Assembly: GCA_002402585.1 (NCBI GenBank)
Contig: DHGC01000105.1
Coordinates: 1 to 23,682, forward strand
Length of the DNA: 23,682 nucleotides
Direction: 5' to 3'
From: Erysipelotrichaceae bacterium UBA4808
GTDB lineage: Bacteria; Bacillota_I; Bacilli_A; Erysipelotrichales; Erysipelotrichaceae
The notes under the pieces are model-generated. The model worked only from the letters and a program-made list of their open reading frames with translations, did not search any database and was not told the DNA's origin. Both the position numbers and the translations under genes were made by a program. Below are positions 14,022 to 21,132 of this stretch, piece after piece. Position 1 is the stretch's first letter. The number at the start of each line of letters is the position of its first letter.

Positions 14022-14507
14022 GTGAAGCTAAAAGCAATGCATGTTTTTTATGTACTTTATCTTTTGAGCCTTTTTTACATTTTGTTTTTATACAATCGTC
14101 AAATCGATTTATCTTGGATCGTCAAAGGTGGTTGGAATGAACTTGTTGAACTTCAACGTTCACGCACCAACTTAATCTTCTTTAGAACGATCGTGCGCTA
14201 TTTACAGACCATGAACTATGCGACGGGCATGCGCAACATCATCGTGAACATCGGTGGTCATATGCTGTTGTTCACACCCTTTGGCTTCTTCTTGCCAAGA
14301 CTTCATCCACGTTGGCAGAAACCTGTTAAGTTCTTGTTCATGGTTACGTTCGTCATGTTTGTCATTGAAGGTTTACAGTTCGTAACAATGAGTGGATCGT
14401 TTGATGTGGATGATGCGATGTTGAATGTCATTGGGGCTTGGTTGGGCTTCATATTCTTACGCAACCCAGAAATTGAAAGGGATTTTTATGACAGAGAAAT
14501 TAGTTGA
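14022..14507 (+). CDS. VanZ-family membrane protein
   Basis: The 161-residue protein has about four membrane helices and the VanZ pattern: an N-terminal helix, NIIVNIGGHMLLFTPFGFFLP, then FVIEGLQFVTMSGSFDVDDAMLNVIGAWLGF. The conserved GRSFDxDDxxxN block is seen here as SGSFDVDDAMLN. VanZ confers low-level teicoplanin resistance, but most family members have unknown functions at the envelope. I use GTG at 14022 because GGAGG lies 7 nt upstream; a TTG at 14016 is only 1 nt from it. The next gene begins 20 nt before its stop. Confidence 0.85.
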   Translation: MKLKAMHVFYVLYLLSLFYILFLYNRQIDLSWIVKGGWNELVELQRSRTNLIFFRTIVRYLQTMNYATGMRNIIVNIGGHMLLFTPFGFFLPRLHPRWQKPVKFLFMVTFVMFVIEGLQFVTMSGSFDVDDAMLNVIGAWLGFIFLRNPEIERDFYDREIS

Positions 14508-14988
14508 GCTTGTGATTCAGTATGCAGGCTGGTTGAATAAAGAAGTGATTGTATTTGTGATTTCGATGATGCCGATTTTGGAATTGAGAGGTGGGGTACT
14601 TGCGGGGTATTGGATGAATCTGCCCTTGTTAACAACCTCAGTCATTGCCTTGGTCGGGAATCTCTTACCCATTCCATTTATTCTATTTTTTATTGAAGCC
14701 ATCTTGAAGTTCTTGGAGAAACATAACATCTTAACCAAGTTCATTCATAAAATTCGTGATCGCGCTTTGCATAAGAGTAAGGCCATTCAAAATGCAGAAT
14801 TTATTGGTTTGATGTTATTTGTTGGGATACCACTTCCTGGTACTGGAGCATGGACAGGATCTTTGGTAGCGGAAACCTTGCAGATGGATCGTAAGAAAGC
14901 CTTTCTTGCGATTGTTTTAGGGGTCTTATTGGCGCTCGCCATCATGTTGGTTTTCTCTTACGGTGTCTTGAATCAAGTAGGACTATGA
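14488..14988 (+). CDS. Small multidrug export family membrane protein (PF06695-like)
   Basis: The 166-residue protein has an N-terminal PILELRGG motif, several hydrophobic segments, a basic cytoplasmic segment (KFIHKIRDRALHKSK) and the signature GLMLFVGIPLPGTGAWTGSLVA. This is the pattern of the sm_multidrug_ex family, related by fold to DedA-like proteins; transport is not shown for most members. The ATG at 14488 has AAAGGG 6 nt upstream and sits within the VanZ gene end. The following small membrane gene overlaps it by ATGA. Confidence 0.85.
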   Translation: MTEKLVELVIQYAGWLNKEVIVFVISMMPILELRGGVLAGYWMNLPLLTTSVIALVGNLLPIPFILFFIEAILKFLEKHNILTKFIHKIRDRALHKSKAIQNAEFIGLMLFVGIPLPGTGAWTGSLVAETLQMDRKKAFLAIVLGVLLALAIMLVFSYGVLNQVGL

Positions 14989-15218
14989 CAAACATTTTTG
15001 TTTTGACTTTGGCAATTGTTTTTTTCGCTTTGATGTTTCTTTTTGCTCCGATTATGATTGGTGTCTTTGTCTACAAACATGCATCTAAGCATCCTATTGG
15101 CAATCCCATGATGTGGGCATTGGTTGCTGCTTTAGTTCCGTTCTATATTGGTTTGATGATTTATGTGGTTAAAGTCGATCAGATCGATACAGATCGTTAC
15201 GATCGCGAACATTCTTAA
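14985..15218 (+). CDS. Small two-helix membrane protein, function unknown
   Basis: The 77-residue product has two hydrophobic segments (about residues 4-29 and 41-63) separated by a short basic loop, then a charged, soluble tail rich in Asp and Arg. The second helix (WALVAALVPFYIGLMIYVV) recalls the PLDc_N-type membrane module, but I cannot name the family. ATGA overlap with the upstream gene supports it as real. Its place between envelope genes suggests a membrane-associated role. Confidence 0.65.
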   Translation: MTNIFVLTLAIVFFALMFLFAPIMIGVFVYKHASKHPIGNPMMWALVAALVPFYIGLMIYVVKVDQIDTDRYDREHS

Positions 15219-15236
15219 TATCGTTTTGGGGGAAAC

Positions 15237-16493
15237 ATGGCTTTTGAAAAGGGACTTCAAAAAATCTATGCAGCATTGTGTTTGATCGTACCTCTTTTTA
15301 TATGGCCAATGGGTGGTAACAGTGATCATTTCTATTTGCCTAAATTAGTTTTACTAGCTCTTTTTTGCTTAATTTTATTGGTTTATTTAATCTATCATCG
15401 TACAGAAATAAGAAAGTTTAGAGTCATGGATTCCATTACGATGGCATCTTTGGCTTTTTTATTGATGTTGACGATATCGTTGTTTTTTGCCTTGGACCTT
15501 AAAGAAAGTTTATTGGGACGTGTTTATCGATATGAAGGTTATTTGACCATCGTGCTGTATCTTTTCCTTTTTTGGGGATCTCGTTTCATACGCAATGATC
15601 ATTGGGTCCTAAAGATGTTGCTTGTTAACGTTGTGATTCAAGCCATCTATGGTATTGCTCAAACCAGTGGTTTCGATCCTGTCCTACGTGATGACGTACG
15701 TTTGGGATGGCAAAGTGCTTTTGGGACGCTGGGTAATCCAAATTTCTATGGGTCTTTCATGGTTATGGCTTTACCATTAAGTCTATGGTATATGTTCAAG
15801 CATCAGCTCCATATCGGAGCTGTGATCTATGCTTTGGTTTTCTACGCGCTTTTGGCAAGCATGACGCGTGGCGCATGGTTAGGCGCAAGCGTCGGTTTGT
15901 TTGTTTGCTTGTGGTTAGCACGTAAATCATCCAGTTATCTATCCAAGATCAGTCTCATCTTTGTGATCAGTTTCACCTTGTTGGTTCAATACAATGCAAG
16001 TCACCAAAACCAAGTGGTGACACAAGCTTTGTCTATTCCAAAAGAAGCAGTGGAAGTATTTGTCCAAGCTGAAACGGCTCCTCAGGCGGGTTCCTATCGT
16101 ATCTTCATTTGGACGCATGTCATAGAATTGATTAAAGCAAGACCAGTGACAGGTTATGGTTTTGATTATCTTCCTAAGTTGTTTTTTGAGTATTATCAAG
16201 AGGACATGCAAAGTGTTATGGGTCGTTTAATGACCATCGATAAAGCTCACAATGAATATCTCAATATCGCAGTTTCAGCAGGCATTCCCAGTTTGATCGC
16301 ATATTTAACATTAATCTTCGTGGTCCTAATGAACAGTCTTTCAAAAGAGAAGAATCTTTTGTTTGCGGTGATCATTGCTTATTTGGTACAAGCTTTCTTT
16401 AACATCAGTGTCGTATCGGTAGCGTTCTTATTCTGGATCCTTTTGGGTCGATTGGTGCCATATGCAAGCAAAGCCATTTCTAAAACGTATTGA
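15237..16493 (+). CDS. O-antigen ligase/polymerase-like membrane protein, copy 1
   Basis: The 418-residue protein has about 10-12 membrane helices and the WaaL/Wzy (PF04932) pattern: FGTLGNPNFYGSFMV, MTRGAWLGASVG, the large outer loop, a RIFIWTHVIELIKARPVTGYGFDYL segment, and DKAHNEYLNIAVSAGIPSL with the conserved histidine. Family members join undecaprenyl-linked glycans to acceptors or polymerise them on the outer face of the membrane. In a Gram-positive the acceptor may be a wall polymer, protein or lipid glycan. GGGGGAAAC directly precedes the ATG. No glycosyltransferases are in the window. Copy 2 overlaps its end. Confidence 0.85.
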   Translation: MAFEKGLQKIYAALCLIVPLFIWPMGGNSDHFYLPKLVLLALFCLILLVYLIYHRTEIRKFRVMDSITMASLAFLLMLTISLFFALDLKESLLGRVYRYEGYLTIVLYLFLFWGSRFIRNDHWVLKMLLVNVVIQAIYGIAQTSGFDPVLRDDVRLGWQSAFGTLGNPNFYGSFMVMALPLSLWYMFKHQLHIGAVIYALVFYALLASMTRGAWLGASVGLFVCLWLARKSSSYLSKISLIFVISFTLLVQYNASHQNQVVTQALSIPKEAVEVFVQAETAPQAGSYRIFIWTHVIELIKARPVTGYGFDYLPKLFFEYYQEDMQSVMGRLMTIDKAHNEYLNIAVSAGIPSLIAYLTLIFVVLMNSLSKEKNLLFAVIIAYLVQAFFNISVVSVAFLFWILLGRLVPYASKAISKTY

Positions 16494-17742
16494 GTTCATC
16501 ATTCTATTGGTACCCGTACTGGTTCCTTTTGTCTATGTACCTGTATGGTCGGTGCTTGATTTTTTCTATTACCCTAAATATCTTGCTTTACTTGGTATCG
16601 TTTCGATTCTATTGGTCATGGTGGCATTGAATGCAAAGATGATTGGGCTGTTGTTTAAATGGGATTGGATCAATCGTTTGGTCCTGATCTACTTCGCATT
16701 ATTAACGATTTCGCTCTTCTTCGCACATGATTTGCAATTGTCTTTGGGGGGTCAGTTTTTGCGGTATGATGGTTATGTGACGCAAATGCTGTATCTGTTT
16801 CTGTTTCTTTTCGCACGATTGATTAAGAAGATTCCTGCTTGGTTCATAGAAGGTATCGTTATTGGAAGTGCGATTCTAGCCTTTTATGCCTTGCTTCAAG
16901 CCAATGGCTTTGAGTTGTTTACACGAGATCTGACGCGTATGCATTGGACAAAACCTTTCGCTACCTTTGGGAACCCTAATTTCTTTGGGGCGTATCTAGT
17001 TTTGATTTTACCTTGGCATCTGTATCTGATTCTTTTCAAATACAAGGTCTATGCTTATTTTACCTATGCTTTGGTTTTCTATGTTTTATTGATAAATATG
17101 ACTCGCAGTGCTTGGATTGGGTTTATCGCTTCTTTGATTTTTGCAGGAATTATGCAATACATTTTTAAACATCCGATAAGGAAGAAAGAGATTCTATTCG
17201 TTGTCTTCATCAGTTTGACGCTGATTCTGTTTTATAATCTCTCGAGTGATCAAGCCTTATTGGGACGCTTCTTAAGCATTTCATCGGATTTCAATGCCTT
17301 GGTCAAAAAGGAGGGGAATCTGGATGCCTTAGGCTCCTTTAGATTGTATATCTGGGTACGTGTCATCGAAATCATCAAAGACTATCCACTCTTTGGGGTC
17401 GGCATTGAGAATCTTCATATTGTCTTTATGGAACGCTTCAATCAAGACAGCGTTGCTATGTTTGGTCGTGTGATGATTGCGGATAAAGCGCATAATGAGT
17501 ATCTGCATTTAGCCGTCACCAGTGGCATCCCCAGTTTGATTGCATATCTGGTTTTCTTAATCAAAACAGCTATGGATAACTTTAAACAGCTTAAGGATCC
17601 GATGACCTTTGTCTTAGCCAGTGCGATCTTTGGGTACTGTGTGCAAGCGTTCTTCAATATCAGTGTTGTCTCTGTAGCCTATATCTTCTGGGTTTATTTG
17701 GGATTGCTCAATCGTTATACGAGGGATTTTATGCAAGCATAA
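16462..17742 (+). CDS. O-antigen ligase/polymerase-like membrane protein, copy 2
   Basis: This 426-residue protein is a paralogue of the preceding gene. It shares FATFGNPNFFGAYLV, MTRSAWIGF, RLYIWVRVIEIIKDYPLFGVGIENL and DKAHNEYLHLAVTSGIPSLIAYL, and the terminal AFFNISVVSVAYIFW helix is nearly the same as copy 1. It starts 32 nt inside copy 1 in another frame with GGTG a few bases upstream of the ATG, so the two are made together. Two copies could form a heteromeric enzyme or act on different acceptors. Residues flanking the outer-loop motif differ most (FDYLPKLFFEYYQED in copy 1, IENLHIVFMERFNQD here). Confidence 0.85.
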   Translation: MQAKPFLKRIEFIILLVPVLVPFVYVPVWSVLDFFYYPKYLALLGIVSILLVMVALNAKMIGLLFKWDWINRLVLIYFALLTISLFFAHDLQLSLGGQFLRYDGYVTQMLYLFLFLFARLIKKIPAWFIEGIVIGSAILAFYALLQANGFELFTRDLTRMHWTKPFATFGNPNFFGAYLVLILPWHLYLILFKYKVYAYFTYALVFYVLLINMTRSAWIGFIASLIFAGIMQYIFKHPIRKKEILFVVFISLTLILFYNLSSDQALLGRFLSISSDFNALVKKEGNLDALGSFRLYIWVRVIEIIKDYPLFGVGIENLHIVFMERFNQDSVAMFGRVMIADKAHNEYLHLAVTSGIPSLIAYLVFLIKTAMDNFKQLKDPMTFVLASAIFGYCVQAFFNISVVSVAYIFWVYLGLLNRYTRDFMQA

Positions 17743-17790
17743 TGTCGTGAGAAATTTCATAAAAAAGTGCTAGGCAAGGCATTAATCTTG

Positions 17791-17799
17791 TGCTAAACT
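17791..17799 (+). promoter_or_regulatory. Extended -10 promoter of the uracil permease leader
   Basis: TGCTAAACT at 17791-17799 is an extended -10, identical to the minus-strand box at 11075-11083. Transcription from about 17806 would include the whole PyrR attenuator. Confidence 0.6.
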
Positions 17800-17811
17800 A
17801 CATCTAGCATA

Positions 17812-17898
17812 GGTCCTTTAAATGTGATCCAGAGAGGTCACCAAGGAAAGCAAAAACCTTCCGACCATTTAAGGGACTTTTACGTAAAGTCCTTTTTT
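17812..17898 (+). promoter_or_regulatory. PyrR-dependent transcription attenuator
   Basis: A hairpin at 17815-17846 has CCTT/AAGG and GTGA/TCAC stems and the loop TCCAGAGAGG (17828-17837), which matches the PyrR-binding loop consensus. Its 5' arm, GGTCCTTTAAATG at 17812-17824, can instead pair with CATTTAAGGGAC at 17866-17877. That antiterminator blocks the terminator GGACTTT/AAAGTCC (17874-17892) with its T run to 17898. By analogy with Bacillus pyr leaders, UMP/UTP-bound PyrR would hold the first hairpin and cause termination when pyrimidines are plentiful. Confidence 0.88.
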
Positions 17899-17923
17899 AT
17901 GACCTGTGCAGGAGGAAAGAAAC

Positions 17924-19186
17924 ATGAAAAATGAATTGTTGTATGATGTCCACGAAAAGCCCCCGGTATTGAAATGGGCAGCCCTGAGTTTCCAGCATGT
18001 TTTTGCGATGTTTGGCGCAACCGTTTTGGTTCCGATCCTAACGGGTCTACCCATCTCGGTCGCATTGTTTGCTTCGGGTGTTGGGACACTGATCTACATT
18101 GCAGCGACCAAGGCTAAAGTACCTGTCTATTTAGGTTCATCATTTGCATATATCACAGCTGTAATTATTGCTAAAGAATCCTTGGGAGGCGATGTCAGTG
18201 CCGCTCAAACCGGTTTGATTCTTGTTGGTTTGGTTTATGTGGCAATCGCTTTGGTTGTTAAGATGATTGGTAAAGCTTGGGTCGATAAACTCTTGCCTCC
18301 AATCGTCATCGGTCCAATGATCATCATCATTGGTTTAGGTTTAGCAGGTGTTGCTGTTGGTTCTGCTGGTTTCACCAGTGGTGGCGACTGGCGCATCATC
18401 GTTACGGCCATTGCGACCTTCGCAATCACCGCAACGGTCATGTCCTTAGGTAAAGGCTTCATGCGCATCATTCCATTCATCATTGGAATCTTCGGTGGTT
18501 ACTTGGTTGCCTTCTTATTGGGCTTGGTTGATTTATCACCTGTAGCCGCAGCGCCATTGTTCTCGATTCCTGACTTCATCTTGCCATTCAAACTTGGCAA
18601 TTTCCAAACGTATCAATTCTACTTTGGTGTTGAAACATGGGTCATCGTTCCAATCGCCATCGTAACGATTTCTGAACACATCGGTGATCATACTGTGTTG
18701 GGTAAGATTTGTAATAAGAATTTCTTAAAAGATCCTGGCTTGGATCGCACCTTAATGGGGGATGGGATCGCAACTGCAGTTTCTGCTTTGATTGGTGGTC
18801 CTGCAAATACAACCTACGGTGAAAATACAGGTGTCGTTGGTTTGACTAAAGTCGCATCGGTATGGGTTGTTGGTGGTGCAGCTGTATTGGCCATTGTCAT
18901 CAGTTTTGTTGGTAAGATTTCTGCTTTGATTTCAACCATTCCAAGCGGTGTCTTGGGTGGAATGAGTATCTTGCTCTATGGATTCATCGCTTCCAATGGT
19001 TTACGCGTCTTGATCGACGAAAAAGTTGATTTTGGTAAACAACGCAATGTCATTATTGCTGCTTCAATGTTGGTTCTAGGTTTAGGGGGAGCTGCGTTCA
19101 AACTTGTTGGTTTGGCAACGCTATCGGGTACAGCCTTGGCAGCCATCGTTGGTGTCGCATTGAATCTCATCCTTCCAAATGACTAA
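17924..19186 (+). CDS. uraA: Uracil permease (NCS2 family)
   Basis: The 420-residue protein is a nucleobase:cation symporter-2 family member with about 14 membrane segments. Visible landmarks are AALSFQHVFAMFG (about 18-31), IGLGLAGVAVGSAGF, the two uracil-contacting glutamates in ISEHIGDH (Glu251) and TTYGENTGV (Glu300), and the C-terminal GGMSILLYGFIASNG block. It imports uracil with protons at the plasma membrane. ATG 17924 has AGGAGG 8 nt upstream. The PyrR attenuator directly ahead independently supports a pyrimidine substrate over xanthine or urate. A strong terminator follows, so the gene is monocistronic. Confidence 0.95.
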   Translation: MKNELLYDVHEKPPVLKWAALSFQHVFAMFGATVLVPILTGLPISVALFASGVGTLIYIAATKAKVPVYLGSSFAYITAVIIAKESLGGDVSAAQTGLILVGLVYVAIALVVKMIGKAWVDKLLPPIVIGPMIIIIGLGLAGVAVGSAGFTSGGDWRIIVTAIATFAITATVMSLGKGFMRIIPFIIGIFGGYLVAFLLGLVDLSPVAAAPLFSIPDFILPFKLGNFQTYQFYFGVETWVIVPIAIVTISEHIGDHTVLGKICNKNFLKDPGLDRTLMGDGIATAVSALIGGPANTTYGENTGVVGLTKVASVWVVGGAAVLAIVISFVGKISALISTIPSGVLGGMSILLYGFIASNGLRVLIDEKVDFGKQRNVIIAASMLVLGLGGAAFKLVGLATLSGTALAAIVGVALNLILPND

Positions 19187-19208
19187 AACCGGGCAACCGG
19201 TTTTTTTT
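19185..19208 (+). terminator. Rho-independent terminator after uraA
   Basis: AAAACCGG (19185-19192) and CCGGTTTT (19197-19204) pair around a GCAA tetraloop and are followed by Ts to 19208. The uraA stop codon lies in the first arm. Confidence 0.92.
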
Positions 19209-19244
19209 GAGATGATATCACACCACTTATAGCACATAGTTTTG

Positions 19245-19250
19245 TATAAT
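19245..19250 (+). promoter_or_regulatory. -10 box of the mrp gene
   Basis: A consensus TATAAT at 19245-19250 lies 21 nt before the mrp start, just past the uraA terminator. No -35 match at the right distance is visible. Confidence 0.5.
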
Positions 19251-19271
19251 AGTTGCGTTAGGAGATTACGA

Positions 19272-20066
19272 ATGGTCGATACAAAAAACTTAGATCCAAA
19301 ATTCAACCCCTTTAAGCCACGCCCTAAAAAGGAAACGCAAATCAAGAAAATGGTTGCGGTCGTGAGTGGTAAAGGGGGCGTTGGTAAATCAACCGTCTCA
19401 GCCCTATTGGCAACCCATGCCCAAAGAGCCGGTTATCAGACAGGCATCATTGATGGTGACATCATTGGTCCATCTATGGGACATTTATTCAACATTCATC
19501 AACCTTTATTTGGAGATGATGCAGGGATTCAGCCTGGGGTCACAGAAACTGGCATCAAGTTGGTCACCTCCAACATGTTGGTACCCAATGAGACGACACC
19601 GATTTTATGGCGTGGTGCCTTGATCACCAATGCCGTTAAAGATTTCTATACGGAAGTCATTTGGGAAGAATTGGATTTGATGGTTGTGGATATGCCTCCG
19701 GGTACCGGAGACATCGCGTTAACCGTCTTTCAAAACCTTCCGATTACGGGTATCGTAATTGTGACCAGTCCACAGGATTTGGTTTCGATGATCGTGTCCA
19801 AAGCGGTCGAAATGGCGAATAAGATGAATGTGCCGATTATCGGGATCATCGAGAATTTCAGCTACTTTATTTGTGATGATTGCGACAAGGTTCATTATCC
19901 CTTTGGCTCGAGCAAGGGTAAGATGCTTTCTGAGAAATACAACATCCCACTCTTGGGTCAGCTGCCGATCAATCCAATGATCAATGAATTGGCAGACCAA
20001 GGTCGAATTGAAGAAGTTGAAAGTGAAGATTTTACATGGTTGATTGAAACGATTATGGAGGCATAA
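19272..20066 (+). CDS. mrp: Mrp/ApbC-family Fe-S cluster carrier P-loop ATPase
   Basis: The 264-residue protein has the deviant Walker A GKGGVGKST at residues 33-41, DGDIIGPS following it, the DMPPGTGDIALT switch block and the cluster-binding CDDC motif at Cys201 and Cys204. Mrp/NBP35 proteins bind a bridging [4Fe-4S] cluster in a homodimer and deliver it to apo-proteins. The N-terminal MIP18-like domain seen in some Mrp proteins is absent. ATG 19272 has GGAG 7 nt upstream; an earlier start at 19242 would lie at the -10 box. CysE follows after its own promoter. Confidence 0.93.
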   Translation: MVDTKNLDPKFNPFKPRPKKETQIKKMVAVVSGKGGVGKSTVSALLATHAQRAGYQTGIIDGDIIGPSMGHLFNIHQPLFGDDAGIQPGVTETGIKLVTSNMLVPNETTPILWRGALITNAVKDFYTEVIWEELDLMVVDMPPGTGDIALTVFQNLPITGIVIVTSPQDLVSMIVSKAVEMANKMNVPIIGIIENFSYFICDDCDKVHYPFGSSKGKMLSEKYNIPLLGQLPINPMINELADQGRIEEVESEDFTWLIETIMEA

Positions 20067-20095
20067 TCGTTTTCCTTTTATTTTTAAATGAACTT

Positions 20096-20104
20096 TGGTA
20101 TGAT
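20096..20104 (+). promoter_or_regulatory. Extended -10 promoter of cysE
   Basis: TGGTATGAT at 20096-20104 is an extended -10 (TGnTATGAT). Predicted start near 20111 leaves a 13-nt leader with the GAGAGG ribosome site. It makes the longer frame beginning at 20088 very unlikely. Confidence 0.55.
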
Positions 20105-20123
20105 GATAACCCTGAGAGGTCCT

Positions 20124-20630
20124 ATGTTCGATACTGCTAAAGCCATTCAAAAACGTGATCCAGCTGCTAAATCTCTAATCGAGGTTATTTTATTGTATCC
20201 CGGTTATCATGCGATTCTATTTCATCGTGTCTCACACGTCCTATACAAAGCACATCTCTTTTTTCTAGCACGCTTGATCAGTCAAATCTCACGTGCGCTA
20301 ACAGGTATTGAAATTCATCCTGGAGCCCAGATCGGCAAGCGTTTGTTCATTGATCATGGCATGGGTGTGGTCATCGGAGAGACCGCCATCATTGGGGATG
20401 ATTGTTTGATCTACCATCAAGTCACCTTAGGCGGCATGAGTGCGAAAGATGAGAAACGACATCCAACCCTCGGCAATAACGTCATGGTGGGAACCGGTGC
20501 GAAAGTACTGGGGAACATCCATATCGGAGATAATGTTAAAATTGGTGCGAATTGTATCGTCATTAAAGATGTGGAAGCAGGTAAGACCATCATCGGTGTA
20601 CCGGGCGAAATACTGACAAAGAAGCAATAG
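20124..20630 (+). CDS. cysE: Serine O-acetyltransferase CysE
   Basis: The 168-residue enzyme acetylates L-serine with acetyl-CoA, the first step of cysteine synthesis. An N-terminal helical part (about 1-60, including RDPAAKS and YPGYHAILFHRVSH) precedes a left-handed beta-helix with hexapeptide repeats: GIEIHPGAQIG, the catalytic-region FIDHGMGVVIGETAIIGD, VTLGG, and NVMVGTGAKVLGNIHIGDNVKIGANCIV. It is a short form lacking the long N-terminal extension of E. coli CysE, as is common in Bacillota. ATG 20124 has GAGAGG 4 nt upstream. No T-box or other leader fits its short 5' end. Confidence 0.93.
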   Translation: MFDTAKAIQKRDPAAKSLIEVILLYPGYHAILFHRVSHVLYKAHLFFLARLISQISRALTGIEIHPGAQIGKRLFIDHGMGVVIGETAIIGDDCLIYHQVTLGGMSAKDEKRHPTLGNNVMVGTGAKVLGNIHIGDNVKIGANCIVIKDVEAGKTIIGVPGEILTKKQ

Positions 20631-20642
20631 CTTCTTTTTTTT
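20618..20642 (+). terminator. Rho-independent terminator overlapping the cysE stop
   Basis: AAAGAAGC (20618-20625) pairs with GCTTCTTT (20630-20637) around AATA, followed by Ts to 20642. The TAG stop codon spans the loop. Confidence 0.88.
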
Positions 20643-20767
20643 AGGCCTGAATTCTTAAAGTAATTTCCGTTAATTTGAAAACGGCTTATTTCTTAGACTT
20701 AAGTCATTTTTTAAGGGTCAAAACGGAAATAAACTTGAGAAAAGTTCGGTTAGGCCTTTTTAAGGTA
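20643..20767. other. Repeat-rich intergenic DNA upstream of the groES promoter
   Basis: About 125 bp hold no gene but several short repeats: TTAGGCCT at 20641 and 20750; TTTTTAAGG at 20708 and 20757; ATTTCCGTT (20663-20671) facing AACGGAAAT (20722-20730); AAAACGG at 20678 and 20720; and the palindrome GACTTAAGTC at 20696-20705. Alternative pairings are possible. It lies before the -35, so it may bind a regulator of groESL or encode a small RNA; I see no firm match. Confidence 0.4.
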
Positions 20768-20795
20768 TTGACAAGTTTATGCTTAAGTTTATAAT
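20768..20795 (+). promoter_or_regulatory. Sigma-A promoter of groESL
   Basis: Perfect TTGACA at 20768-20773, a 16-bp spacer and perfect TATAAT at 20790-20795. It is the best full promoter in the window. Transcription would start near 20802, at the edge of CIRCE. Confidence 0.9.
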
Positions 20796-20803
20796 TAAGA
20801 GTG

Positions 20804-20830
20804 TTAGCACTCATATAGGTTAAGTGCTAA
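20804..20830. promoter_or_regulatory. CIRCE operator (HrcA site)
   Basis: TTAGCACTC at 20804-20812, a 9-bp spacer, and AAGTGCTAA at 20822-20830. The consensus right arm is GAGTGCTAA, so there is one substitution. HrcA repressor is expected to bind and release on heat or protein-folding stress. Confidence 0.95.
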
Positions 20831-20842
20831 AAGGAGGCAAAG

Positions 20843-21124
20843 ATGATAAAACCATTAAGTGATCGCGTCGTACTGAGCAAGATCGAACAGGAAAAGAAAA
20901 CCGCCAGTGGCATTGTTCTGAGTGACGCATCCAAAGAGAAACCCCATTTGGCCAAAGTCGTTGCGGTGGGTCCAGGCAAAATTGAAAATGGAACACTTAT
21001 TCCTTTGGACATCCATGTAGATGATCAAGTCATCTACAAACCTTATGCCCCGACTGAAGTGAAGATCGATGGACGGGAGTATTTAATTGTCGAGGCTAAA
21101 GATATTTTAGCCATCATTGAATAG
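20843..21124 (+). CDS. groES: Co-chaperonin GroES
   Basis: The 93-residue co-chaperonin forms the heptameric lid of GroEL. It shows the N-terminal LSDRVVL block, the mobile loop around KKTASGIVLSD, VVAVGPGK, and the C-terminal YLIVEAKDILAII. AGGAGG lies 5-6 nt before the ATG. It is the first gene of the heat-shock operon directly behind CIRCE, with groEL 8 bp downstream. Confidence 0.97.
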   Translation: MIKPLSDRVVLSKIEQEKKTASGIVLSDASKEKPHLAKVVAVGPGKIENGTLIPLDIHVDDQVIYKPYAPTEVKIDGREYLIVEAKDILAIIE

Positions 21125-21132
21125 GAGGAACT

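Noticed and set aside
19121..19345. 74-codon minus-strand frame over the uraA terminator and mrp start
   Set aside because: It crosses a terminator and two real genes and has no coding signal.
20715..20731. Possible CtsR box (GGTCAAA half-site) upstream of groES
   Set aside because: Only one half-site is good; the second (GGAAATA) matches the heptad at about 4 of 7 positions, and position upstream of -35 is unusual.
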